In this document: in pieces, positions 32,578-43,133 of the stretch
How the letters are laid out: every line of letters starts with the position of its first letter
How positions within the stretch are numbered: position 1 is the stretch's first letter
Assembly: GCF_022201045.2 (NCBI RefSeq)
Contig: NC_068564.1
Span: forward strand, 30,595,001-30,659,000
Direction of reading: 5' to 3'
Source of the DNA: Citrus sinensis
Taxonomy: Eukaryota > Streptophyta > Magnoliopsida > Sapindales > Rutaceae
Length of the DNA: 64,000 nucleotides
The notes under the pieces: model-generated
Told to the model about the DNA's origin: nothing
The model's database searches: none
The model's input: the letters and a program-made list of their open reading frames with translations, nothing else
Program-made: the position numbers and the translations under genes

Positions 32578-33480
32578 GGATTCAGCTATGTGTGCAAACC
32601 CTTCGAGTATTTTCGGATATTTAGTTTGTGATTCTGAGGAAGAATTAGGTTTGTAGTGAATTTATAGTGTTCCTTGATCGGATCGAATTATTAGTTAAAA
32701 TGACATAACTCATGCAATAAATTACAGTAATATTTATGACTATTTGGTTGAAAAGATATTACTGACGACATAATTAACATACTGAATTATATCTCTTTTG
32801 ACTAATAATTAACGTGCAACTGAAAATTAAAATTTTGGTTCCGTAAACAAAAGGGCCCGAAATTTAGTCAGCCATTTTCTTTTAAGCCTTGTCCTATTCA
32901 ACTTCTTAGCTAAGGCCAACACAAGCTACTGAGCTACATGGCAATATATCTTTTCATTTCTCTCTCTGCCAATTTAAGATACAAAGATTATTGAAAAAAA
33001 GAAAAAAGAGGCTCACAATTGAATGATTAATTTTGCTACCTTTACTCTTTTAGCTTCAAAATATGTCATTGTAATTTGTGGGCAAATAATTACTGCGTCA
33101 GACTTGAAACGATGATCTTATTAAATGGTCATCGGTGAACATTGTCTGCAGTTTCGCAGCCTAATGCTAATGTATCATATCTTTGGAAATTCAATCTCAT
33201 CTTTAGGTTGTGTTGACGTGCGTTCAAAGCATTCTAGTCCATGTATTATATTTGTTTAGGCTCGGTAATGGCTTAGGTTTGCAAATAACTCATGAGGATC
33301 TCATTTTCTGTCTACCGATAATATAATAAGACTTCAATTGGATTGCTACAACATAATGGTAACTAATTCTCTCTTTGCTCGTTTGTGCAGGGCTTCAAAC
33401 CCATATCATTTATATTATCAGAGATTTTACTAATTGAATTCAATCTCACTACAAAATTTATTTATTATTTAAAAAAAGGA
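32578..33480. other. Spacer between pseudogene P and gene L
   Basis: This is the former promoter side of P. No gene is seen. The stretch from about 33268 (TAATGGCTTAGGTTTGC) onward is what directly follows the truncated P' in the second copy. Confidence 0.5.
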
Positions 33481-33495
33481 GGGGGGGGGGGGGGG
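33481..33495. repeat. G15 homopolymer downstream of gene L
   Basis: A run of 15 G on the + strand (poly-C in the transcript sense) lies 24 bp beyond the L stop codon. The equivalent tract beside L' at 42322-42342 is 21 bases. Confidence 0.85.
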
Positions 33496-33518
33496 AGAAG
33501 AAGAAGAAAGAAACAATA

Positions 33519-34289
33519 CTAAGCCCCAAGGACAATGCCACAAGTGTTCTGCAGCAATTGAGGGAAGAATGGATTAAATGGGAACATTTTAGGCCAGCAT
33601 TTATCGCTGATTTCAGTGACAGCCTTGCAACAAGCATGGCCAAGACCATTAAACTGGCCAGTGACGATTGATTTATAAATCTCTAAAGCACACCCTTCAG
33701 TGTTTGTAATGGACGACCAGCATTCTGTTACTTCAGCCAAATCTGCTGTTGGCACAAAGACCTTGGTCCCAGCAAATATATGGTAAGGTGAAGGTGCCAA
33801 AGAGGGGTTGCTTCCGGCAAATGCATGATCAGGTGAAGGTGACGGAGAGAGCGTGGTCTGGTCAAATGTATAATCAGATGCAGGTGTAACATAGAGTTTT
33901 GTCCCAGCAAATAAATGATCAAATGAAGGCGCAACAGCACAAAATTGATTGAGCGATGAAGGGAACGTGGGATGAAAGGGGAGCATCTTAGACCAGCATT
34001 TATCTGTCACTTGATTGATGCCATTGCAACAAGCAGGACCGATATTGCTAACATGACCGCTGGAAAGTGATCTAAAAATCTCCGAGTGACAATCTGGGAT
34101 GTTTGTTAGCGGCAACCAGCATTGTTCGGCACCTTTTAGAGGCGGTAATATGCCTGGAATTTGTGAGATTGGTATCGTCGGTAGTGGCGGCAGTGTTGTG
34201 AGCTGCGCTAGTTCTGTTGAGACCAGCGTTGCTGCAATGCAAGCCGCAGCCAACATCATAGGGGCTATATTTGCTGATATTTTTGCCAT
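33519..34289 (-). CDS. Secreted two-domain prolamin-like protein, long form L, with a 15-residue-repeat linker
   Basis: The protein has 256 residues from MAKISAN. The ATG six codons upstream (MHRRRP) is open, but homologues begin at MAK, so I prefer 34289. Residues about 8-29 form the signal peptide. Domain 1 has C57-C67-C87C88-C98-C117, and domain 2 has C190-C200-C220C221-C231-C250. Both fit C-x9-C-x19-CC-x9-C-x18-C exactly, and each carries a C-W-x-K-M-x-P-F motif. The linker, residues 124-183, is four 15-residue units (DHLFAGTKLYVTPAS and three variants). The family is prolamin-like/ECA1, which includes egg-cell secreted proteins; the role here is inferred. No introns or lesions are seen. 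L' at 42363 is a near-identical copy. Confidence 0.88.
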   Translation of the reverse strand: MAKISANIAPMMLAAACIAATLVSTELAQLTTLPPLPTIPISQIPGILPPLKGAEQCWLPLTNIPDCHSEIFRSLSSGHVSNIGPACCNGINQVTDKCWSKMLPFHPTFPSSLNQFCAVAPSFDHLFAGTKLYVTPASDYTFDQTTLSPSPSPDHAFAGSNPSLAPSPYHIFAGTKVFVPTADLAEVTECWSSITNTEGCALEIYKSIVTGQFNGLGHACCKAVTEISDKCWPKMFPFNPFFPQLLQNTCGIVLGA

Positions 34290-34307
34290 TGGACGCCTCC
34301 TATGCAA

Positions 34308-35289
34308 GTACTTTCAAGGGAATTTGATTTTGTGATTCTGTGGAGGAAATTTGTGCGGAATTTATTTGTCTTTTGGGGTGACGTTACTTGTGTTGAAGCA
34401 TTTACCATAATGAATTGATACAACAGTTTTAATAATTAACTTTTGTTTTAAAGAGCCTTCTGTTAATTAATTAATTAATTAATTAAAATTGGAATAACTC
34501 CTGAATTGGATTTAATCAATATGACTAAATCGAGTTCCTTCGTTTGAATGAAACTGACTATTATGGAATGAGTTATATCTCTTTTTCCCAACATGCAACT
34601 GAAATTTAAAATTTTGTTCCTTAAAAATAAACATGATTAGAGAGGGAGATAATTTTTTTATTTTTTATTTTCCCAAAGGTTAATAAGGTGGGACAGTGAG
34701 TCTTTGTGTTTGGCAAAATAATGGACATTTAAGCGTTGTACGTTTGAAAGTTATTCATCCAGATTCCAGACCAGTTTGCTAGTAAACAAACGTGTCACGT
34801 TTATATTGTATTTCTTCCGTTGCTTATTCTTTGGGTAATAAATTTTCAATAAAATTAAAAAAAAAAAAAAAAAACACCATTCGGTTGGGCGTTTCATCAA
34901 CTAAATCCACAAACGCAAATTCAGGATTTGTATTCTATTCTGATTTAAGCGTTATGTTGGTCTTTTTAGAAGAATTTATGTATCAAATCTCAATTATTTT
35001 CAAAATATATGCACAACAGAATATCCAATTTCACAAATTCAACCTCCTTCAGTGCTTCTGCCCGAGCAACCCCACTTGGTTTGGTACCCCTTGTTTTTGT
35101 CTTTTTCAAGGTGAACTACAATGGAGTCCTGTTATTTGTTATGAAAATAAAAATAAAATAAAATATATATTTTTTTAATTTTTTACACATTAGTCCTGCA
35201 CCTACATATAGCATCATTTTTCTCACCCATTTTCACCATCAATAACATCATTTTTCTCACCCATTTTAATTAAAAGGTAATTAAAATTA
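34308..35289. other. Upstream region of gene L
   Basis: The sequence is shared with the region upstream of L' (43152-44157). It contains a (TTAA)n stretch near 34457-34483, shorter in the second copy, and an A18 run near 34858. No gene is recognised; the open frame at 34792-35178 is low-complexity and is not conserved in the duplicate. Confidence 0.5.
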
Positions 35290-37702
35290 TTTTCAATATA
35301 AAAACATAATAATAAAATAAAATTATTACTCTTATTTTTTAATTAATTACAAAAGATATTTTACATTAAAAAATATAGGCATCCACTGGTGACCACTGCT
35401 TCTTCACGTGCAATGACATTATTGATTGAAAGGGGCCATGAAGTGTACCATTAGACTTGAAATTGGATGATCTACACAATGATAGTCTCAATGCCAGAAA
35501 ATGGTGATATGTAGAGTTGTATGCCCCTTCCAAAATAACTGCAACCATAACCACACCACTAAAACACAACAAGTTACATTACACTACCACATTTTTTTTT
35601 CAATTTAGAGACCCTCAATTTGGTTGTTAAAGGCAATGAACCTTGAAACATCGTCTAATCATGGGGTCTTGCTATAGTTGTTTGCAAAGGAAGGTGCATC
35701 TATCGTCGGCACATCCATTTATCCAGCAAACATTGCCACCATCACATAGATGATTGGAGAATTTTGAATCTGTTGACAGTATTTGTATTTCTGTTCACTC
35801 ACTTCTATTTCTTAGTGATGGTTCCGTCATTGTTGTCATTGATGGTGCAATAATTTTTAGCAATGTTATTTTGATTTTTCATCTAATTTACAAAACTTAA
35901 ATATTAATTATAATATTCAATTTTAATCTTGTATGCTTAAGTATTACTAATATTCAAGTTCATTGATGGATATCAGATAAATCAAATCCGGAGTATTTTG
36001 GATGGATATTATCCAACCTATTTGGATCAAATACTTAGATATCCAACTTGAATGGATTTGTTTACTCTTCCTAGCTGTCAACTCGATTAATAATTGTATT
36101 GGGTTCGGTTTCAAAACTCTTAATATGATAACCTATTTATGACACAATTCAATTAACTGTACTAATTGACTTATATTTTAATTGATAGATATGTGTTGAA
36201 CTGTCATCTCTATTGTTGTTCATGTGCGATGTTAGCAAGAGAGAATGAATAAAAGAAAATACTTATTTTTAGTTTATTTTTACTAAAGAAATATTTAAAT
36301 TATTTTCAAATAGAGTAATTGTTTAGATTTTGTTTTTTACCCTTCTCTCAGATAAGTTAATAAAAGATCTTAACCGTATGGATGTGTGCTAATGACTTTT
36401 TAAACTGTTGGGGTGGAGTAACAAATATCAATTTTATTCAAGTTTGTGATTAAATTTATTCTTTTCATTTAAGGACAAAAACTCAACCAAAAATACAAAA
36501 CTCATTGTTCAAAAAAACAAAATTTTTTTTATAAATTCATAAACTAACACTTTATTATTATTAGTATATTAACATATTTTTACTACATAATTAGATAATT
36601 GACAGTATGTTAAATAAATATTATTTAACAAAAAAATAAAACATTAACTACATAGAATATGAAATTAAATTTATTTTCGTATTTTGTACATTTCATCCAC
36701 TTGATATAGTAAAATCTCTTGAATTAAAAAAAAAAAGTTATGAGGTTTGAACCTTGTTCACATGAGTAAGAGAAAATTGGTTGCTGTTATGTTAAATTTA
36801 AAAAATTATATTTATATTTATCATTAATTATGATTAGTAAATAATATACATATTTTAGCTATATAATAAAATAGTTAATTTATTAATTAATATGTAAATT
36901 TATTAATTTAAATAGATATTAATAAATGAAAATAAGTCATTTAATTGGAAACCTAGTTCAATAGTGTAAAAAAAAAAAGAATATTATGGACTTATATGTT
37001 ATAATTTTAAAACTTTTGATATTGCTTATTTTATAAAACAATAAGGACTTTTAATGTTAATAACCCAATAATCTCATCTAAGCCATGTACAACTCTTGAC
37101 AAAAAATAGGATACCAAACCCCATGGGTTTCGTAGTTGGACCCTAATTTTATATACATACATACATATACATATAATCAGTATATAATAAAAATCTTCAA
37201 AATATCTAAAAAGACTTTTGTAGATGTCGCCAATTTTCATAAATCCTTACCGTTTTGACTCGAAATATTTCTACCAGCCAAAGCTTTGAGCACATCGGCT
37301 AGCATTTTCATAACTCTAACAATATTTGGCTTCTTCATTACCTGTATTCTTGGATTTTACCAAAGAATCAATGAGATTCCTGATTCTATTTGTTTCAGTC
37401 AGAGTCTTTTTATGAGTCAATTCTCAATCAGTGCGTTATTTGTTCAAGTGCGCACACTTGCATTTAAATGCCTTTGAATATAAATAAATATTAAAATTAA
37501 ACTTTAAAGAACAGAGCAATCAGTCATGGTGAAATGACACCATCAAGAGCAAGAAAATGCGCCCAAATTTCTAGTTGGCCAACTGAACTTTTATTGTGAA
37601 GAATCATACGATCGACAGTCTTAAATTAAGACTACAAAAATCATTTAGCCGAAAAAATAAACTAATCGAAAAGCAGAAGAACCACTCTTGACTCTCCCGT
37701 GA
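35290..37702. repeat. S-gene 3' flanking repeat, copy 1
   Basis: The block from AAAATTATTACTCTTATTTT to AAGACTACAAAAATCAT is repeated at about 44158-45961 and 48158-50536. Part of it occurs a fourth time at 38562-40008. Markers found in every copy are CTATTTGGATCAAATACTTA and ATCCTTACCGTTTTGACTCG. Copy 3 (44158-45961) lacks about 600 bp in the middle. No gene is present. Confidence 0.8.
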
Positions 37703-38308
37703 TCAAACAATGACAGCGGCACAATTGCTTCTCAAAAATGAAGGGAAGAATGGATTAAATGGGAACATCTTAGGCCAGCACTTATTGTTAATTCCAATGA
37801 TAGCCTTGCAACAAGCGGGGCCAACGCCATTGATTTGGCCAGTGGTGAGTGATTTATAAACCTCTAAAGCACACCCTTCAGTGCTTGCAATGGAGGACCA
37901 GCATTCAGTAACTTCAGCCCCATTAATCCCTGGCGTCAACAACAGATTTGGAGAAGCGACCTTGCTCGCAGCACTCAGTACTCCAGCGTTTTGAGGTGGA
38001 GGTGCGGTGCAGAAGTTCTTGAGCAATGGAGCCAAAAATGGGTTGAACGGGAACATCTTAGGCCAACAACTGTCGGTAATTTGATTGATGGCAGTGCAAC
38101 AAACAGGACCAATCTGGCCAATTTGGCCAATTTGGCCAAGCAACAGGGGACCGATAATCTCCGTGAGACAACTTGGTACGCTTGTTAGAGATGACCAGCA
38201 TTTTTCAATATCTTGTATAGACTGCTCTTGTGACAGTCCTGAAGGGAACAGCGTTGTCGCGAACACAACAATCAGCACCATAAGAAGGGTATTTGATGAT
38301 TTTGCCAT
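37703..38308 (-). CDS. Secreted two-domain prolamin-like protein, short form S1
   Basis: The intronless protein has 201 residues with a signal peptide (residues about 7-26). Domain 1 has C37-C47-C70C71-C81-C100 and domain 2 has C136-C146-C166C167-C177-C196. Spacing matches the L protein except that the second loop of domain 1 is three residues longer, owing to a GQIGQIGQIG repeat. The linker is short (about 35 residues, Pro/Ser/Leu-rich). Both domains keep the CWPKMFPFNPF signature. No lesions are seen, so it is presumably a functional secreted protein of the ECA1/EC1-like family. S' and S'' (45962, 50537) are close paralogues. Confidence 0.9.
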   Translation of the reverse strand: MAKSSNTLLMVLIVVFATTLFPSGLSQEQSIQDIEKCWSSLTSVPSCLTEIIGPLLLGQIGQIGQIGPVCCTAINQITDSCWPKMFPFNPFLAPLLKNFCTAPPPQNAGVLSAASKVASPNLLLTPGINGAEVTECWSSIASTEGCALEVYKSLTTGQINGVGPACCKAIIGINNKCWPKMFPFNPFFPSFLRSNCAAVIV

Positions 38309-38561
38309 CGGATCAGTAGCTCACTGGAAATCTTTGCACTGGTTTTGTTGATACAAGTTTCCTGTGATTTAAAAGGATACTTGTGGTTCTGTGGAAGGAT
38401 TAGGTAGGAAGAGAACACACTCTAAATACTGATTACGGAAACGCTTGTTGTAAATTGACGAAACAGTTTCATATGTAACATTTACCATGAGTTATGTGCT
38501 AAGTGAGTATTTATGGCATAATTGTAACAGAAAAATAATAGCTAGGAATTTTTTTTTTCAA
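38309..38561. promoter_or_regulatory. 5' flank of S1
   Basis: The sequence shares strong similarity with the flanks upstream of S' (46571-46840) and S'' (51146-51390), including GTGATTTAAAAGGATACTTG (TATA-like TTTTAAAT on the gene strand, about 65 bp before the ATG). Conservation stops at 38561, where copy R2 of the 3'-flank repeat is joined. Confidence 0.5.
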
Positions 38562-40008
38562 TTTTTAATCCAATCTATTTGGATCAAATACTTAGATATC
38601 CAATTTGAATGGATTTGTTTGCTCTTCCTGGCTGTCAACTCGATTAATAACTGTATGGAGTTCAGTTTTAAAACTCCTAATATGATAACCTATTTATGGC
38701 ACAATTAATTATTCAATTAATTATACTAATTGACTTATATTTTAATTGATAGACATGTGTTGCCATCTCTGTTGTTGTCCATGTGCGATATTAGCAAGAG
38801 AGAAGAAAGAAAAGAAAATATTTATTTTTAGTTTATTTTTACTAAAGAAATATTTAAATTACTTTCAAATCGAGTAATTTTTTTTTTTACCCTTGTCTCA
38901 GATAAGTTAATAAAAGATCTTAAACGTATGGATGTGTGCTAATGACTATTTCAACTTTTGGGGTGGAGTAACAAATATCAATTTATTTAAGTGTGCAATT
39001 AAATTTATTTTTTTCATTTAAGGACAAAAACTCAACCAAAAATAAAAAATTTATTGTTCAAACAAACAAAAATGATTTTATAAATTCATAAACTAACACT
39101 TTATTATTATTAGTAAATGAACATATTTTTACTACATAATTAGATAATTGACAGTGTGTTAAATAAATATTATGTTACAAAAAAAATAATAAAACATTAA
39201 CTACATAGAATATGAAATTATATTTATTTTCGTATTTTGTACATTCCATCCACTTGATAGTAAAATCTCGTGTTGAAAAAAAAAAGTTATGGGGTTTGAA
39301 CCTTGTTCACATGGGTAAGAGGAAATGAGTTGCTGTTATGTTAAATTTTAAAAAAAAATCATATTTATATTCATCATTAATTGTGGTTAGTAAATAATAT
39401 ACATAGTTTAACTATATAATAAATTAGTTAATTTATTAATTAATATGTAAATTTTTTCATTTAAATAGTTATTAATAAATATAACAATAAGTCATTTAAT
39501 TAGAAACCTAGTTCAATAGTGTAAAAAACGTTAGAATATTATAGACTTATATGTTACAATTTTAAAACTTTTGATTTTTCTTATTTTACATGAACAATAG
39601 GAGCTTTTAATGTTAATAACCCAATAATCTCATCTAAGCCATGTACAACTCTTACTGTGGATTTCACAAAGATAAAAAATGGAGTACCAGATTCCATGGG
39701 TAACGTAGCTGGACCCCAATTATATATATATATAAACGCAATCAGAATATAATAAAAATCTTGATAATATCTAAAAGGACTTTTGTAGATGTCGCCAATC
39801 TTCATAAATCCTTACCGTTTTGACTCGAAATATTTCTACCAGCCAAAGCTTTAAGCACGTCGGCTAGCATTTTTATATCCCTAAAAATATTTGGCTTCTT
39901 CATTACCGGCATTCTTGGATTTTACCAATGAATCAATGAGATTCCTGATTCTATTTGTTTCAGTCAGAGTCTTTTTATGAGTCAATTCTCCATCAGTGCG
40001 TTATTTGC
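38562..40008. repeat. S-gene 3' flanking repeat without its gene (R2)
   Basis: The sequence matches about 36016-37441, downstream of S1, but ends at CATCAGTGCGTTATTTG and is joined to the P'-L' unit. The S coding sequence that should follow is absent. It holds no gene of its own and is the scar of an unequal exchange. Confidence 0.75.
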
Positions 40009-41190
40009 AGGGATGGCAAATAAATTTTGCTCCTTTTTCGTAGTACAAGCTCTCACAATAGTTTACAGGGGACTGCAATTTGGGTCGACAATCGTTGAAT
40101 CGCTTCAAATCTGGCCTGGACTGGAAGCCGCCCGCATTTAGAATCTCAATTCAGAAATGCATATTTTTGAAGGAGTGTTTTGTTATTTTGGGAAGTACTT
40201 ATTTTTTCAGTCTCGAGTCTCTGCAGATAGTTCATAGCCAATTTTGCCACAAAACATCACTGGGGATCCATCTTTAATTTGACGAGAAGAATAACAATCA
40301 AAATATGCTTGAAATTAGTCAACATAAGGATGTTTACAACTAAAGAATGAGTGTGTCCTAGCTATAGTATAATGAAATAAAGTGATCTAATTACAGTGCA
40401 AAGAGCAGCAGTGTTCTCGTAAAGGTAGTAATGCCACTGTAAAATCGATAGTGCAATTAAAAAAGATGTAAAAAAAAAAAAACACAAGCAGTTCTTTACA
40501 TGTAAATTAAAATTAACATAAAAACTTCAAAGCAATTAAGAATAGTGGGAATATTGTTGGATCCTTAATAGAACGTTGGGTTTATATATGAATAATTATG
40601 TGTTGTATACTGTCATATAAAGTTAAACATAATTAAAAGTTATCTAATTAAAATTTTCAGTAATTTGGACTTTGATATATTTAATAGAGTATGTGTCTTT
40701 TATGTGTAGAGATTTAAGGATAATTTTTATTTTTATAGTGAGTTGAAAGTATAAGTACCTAAAGGTAAAGTTATCTATATAAATGGTTGTGGTAAAAAAA
40801 CTTAAAGAATTCTCTGGGATAATGTGTTGATCTAGAAGATAAACCACGCGACTTTAAAAAGCAATTATTCGTTATAAATTCAGGTATGCTTCCGCAAGCT
40901 CAATTATTGATTTTGGTGATACAACATGAATGTTTCTAAAATTTAAGCCATGGTTTTCACCAATGGGTTATTTTCTAACAAATGCATGTTCAAGTATATA
41001 TATTTGCTGAACTTTATTAATTTTATTGTCAAGAATGAATTCACAATTCTAAGCTTTGCTAGCGATGGAAGTAAAACCTGTATTTCTAAGCTCATTGAAA
41101 AACCAGAAAGGAATGCAGTTCCTTGATAACTGGCCCAATCCATTCATGTAATAACTAACAAGTAACTCTAAGCTGTAAGAACAAAATTGC

Positions 41191-41821
41191 CTAACCAGGT
41201 GTTGGTGCTGCCCCACTAACCTCAGCCCAAGAGCTCTTCAACAATGGAGGGAAGAAGGGATTAAATGGGAACATCTTAAGGCCAGCACTTATCGCTGATT
41301 TCAGTGACAGCTTTGCAACAAGCAGGGCCAACACCATTGATTTGGCCAGTGGTGACTGGTGAGTGATTTAAAAATCTCTGAAGCACACCATTCTTTGCTT
41401 GTAATAGATGACCAGCATCCTGTTATTGCGGTCTCATTAACAGATGGCACAGAGAGCTTGCTCCCGGAATTCGCTCCGGTTGGTTGATCAGGTGAAAGTT
41501 TCAAGCACAAAAATTATTGAGCAATGAAGGGAAAAACGGATGACATGGGAACATCTTAGGCCAGCAATCATCGCTGACTTGATTGATGGAGCTGCAACAA
41601 GCCGGATTAATCTTGCTTGCTCGACCACTGGATAGTGAATCACAAAGCTGCCAGAGGCAGCTTGGAATTTTAGTTAGCGATGACCAGCCTTTGCCTGCAT
41701 CTTGTAGAGGCGGTAATAGGCCTGAAGTTTGTCCGATTGGTATTGCTAATGGGAACCGTGTACTAGTCCTGTTGGGACCAGCATTGCTATGCACGCCACA
41801 GCCAACATCATCGGCATTGTA
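41191..41821 (-). pseudogene. Prolamin-like two-domain pseudogene P'
   Basis: This is the second copy of P. It shares the early frameshift (TGLVHG) and the 7-bp insertion in domain 2 (near 41355), but keeps the Trp codon lost in P (DDCWPKMFPCHPFF). It has an extra frameshift at about 41505. Its normal start codon and first residues are absent: the sequence breaks right after MPMMLAVACIA (reading toward 5') and continues as DNA that in copy 1 lies about 700 bp further upstream. The first two lesions therefore predate the segmental duplication, and the others followed it. Confidence 0.85.
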
Positions 41822-42321
41822 ATGGCTTAGGTTTGCAAATAACTCATGAGGATCTCATTTTCTGTCTACTGATAATATAATAAGACTTCAATTGGATTGC
41901 TACAACATTTAGCAGATGGTTCGAAATTGATTCTAAAAGAACCGCGAAAGTTGAGCTCCGCTCTTTATGCGGCCAAAGGAGCGGAAATAGGCAACTAGGC
42001 ATTAGCAATTTAGCATTTCCATTTCGGGATCATAATATAAAGATAATTTTTTTGAGAAAACAGAAATAGTGTGAATTTGAAGGGTTTAACGATTAAATTT
42101 AATGTCTTGTGCTCTTGTTAATTGGATATGCATATTTTTCACTTACAAAAATAACCTGACAAACAAGAAAATTATCCTATTATTGCAACATAATGGTAAC
42201 TAATTCTCTCTTTGCTCGACTGCTCGTTTGTGCTGGGGTTCAAACCCATATCATTTATATTACCAGATATTTTAATAATTGAATTCAATCTCACTACAAA
42301 ATTTATTTATTATTTTAAAAA
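41822..42321. other. Spacer between P' and L' with an insertion
   Basis: Relative to copy 1, about 275 bp (roughly 41911-42183) are inserted between CTACAACAT and GCAACATAATGG, so CAACAT may be a target duplication. The inserted DNA shows no domain or long terminal repeat and I cannot classify it. Confidence 0.55.
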
Positions 42322-42342
42322 GGGGGGGGGGGGGGGGGGGGG
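42322..42342. repeat. G21 homopolymer downstream of L'
   Basis: A run of 21 G on the + strand lies 20 bp beyond the stop codon of L', the counterpart of the G15 tract at 33481. Confidence 0.85.
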
Positions 42343-42362
42343 AGAAGAAGAAAGAAACAATA

Positions 42363-43133
42363 CTAAGCCCCAAGGACAATGCCACAAGTGTTCTGGAGCA
42401 ATTGAGGGAAGAATGGATTAAATGGGAACATTTTAGGCCAGCATTTATCGGTGATTTCAGTGATAGCCTTGCAACAAGCATGGCCAAGACCATTAAACTG
42501 GCCAGTGATGAGTGATTTATAAATCTCTAAAGCACACCCTTCAGTGTCTGTAATGGACGACCAGCATTCTGTTACTTCAGCCAAATCTGCTGTTGGCACA
42601 AAGACCTTGGTCCCAGCAAATATATGGTAAGGTGAAGGTGCCAAAGAGGGGTTGCTTCCGGCAAATGCATGATCAGGTGAAGGTGACGGAGAGAGCGTGG
42701 TCTGGTCAAATGTATAATCAGATGCAGGTGTAACAGAGAGTTTTGTCCCAGCAAATAAATGATCAAATGAAGGCGCAACAGCACAAAATTGCTTGAGCGA
42801 TGAAGGGAACGTGGGATGAAAGGGGAGCATCTTAGACCAGCATTTATCCGTCACTTGATTGACGCCATTGCAACAAGCAGGACCGATATTGCTAACATGA
42901 CCGCTGGAAAGTGATCTAAAAATCTCCGAGTGACAATCTGGGATGTTTGTTAGCGGCAACCAGCATTGTTCGGCACCTTTTAGAGGCGGTAATATGCCTG
43001 GAATTTGTGAGATTGGTATCGTCGGTAGTGGCGGCAGTGTTGTGAGCTGCGCTAGTTCTGTTGAGACCAGCGTTGCCGCAATGCAAGCCGCAGCCAACAT
43101 CATAGGGACTACATTTGCTGATATTTTTGCCAT
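42363..43133 (-). CDS. Secreted two-domain prolamin-like protein, long form L'
   Basis: The 256-residue protein starts at MAKISANVVP and differs from L at only about ten positions. All twelve cysteines, both CC pairs and the four 15-residue linker units are preserved. Substitutions include IAPM to VVPM in the signal region, GIN to GVN and LYVT to LSVT. Retention of the full cysteine framework after duplication suggests it is still constrained. The open frame extends six codons upstream (MQRRRP), but I place the start at MAK as for L. Confidence 0.88.
   Translation of the reverse strand: MAKISANVVPMMLAAACIAATLVSTELAQLTTLPPLPTIPISQIPGILPPLKGAEQCWLPLTNIPDCHSEIFRSLSSGHVSNIGPACCNGVNQVTDKCWSKMLPFHPTFPSSLKQFCAVAPSFDHLFAGTKLSVTPASDYTFDQTTLSPSPSPDHAFAGSNPSLAPSPYHIFAGTKVFVPTADLAEVTECWSSITDTEGCALEIYKSLITGQFNGLGHACCKAITEITDKCWPKMFPFNPFFPQLLQNTCGIVLGA

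Larger units (their letters stand above)
30755..35290. repeat. Segmental duplication, P-L unit, copy 1
   Basis: From TTTTGCTCCTTTTTCGTAGT (30762) onward the sequence closely matches 40018-44157. The shared part includes the 3' flank of the P pseudogene, the P pseudogene, the L gene and its upstream region. Differences: copy 2 lacks about 700 bp around the P start and has an extra ~275 bp near 41911. The non-genic flank at 30755-31930 holds nothing recognisable beyond this duplication. Confidence 0.8.

Noticed and set aside
34290-34307. Upstream ATG (MHRRRP) for gene L and the equivalent MQRRRP for L'
   Set aside because: It would put charged residues before the signal peptide; homologues begin at MAK.
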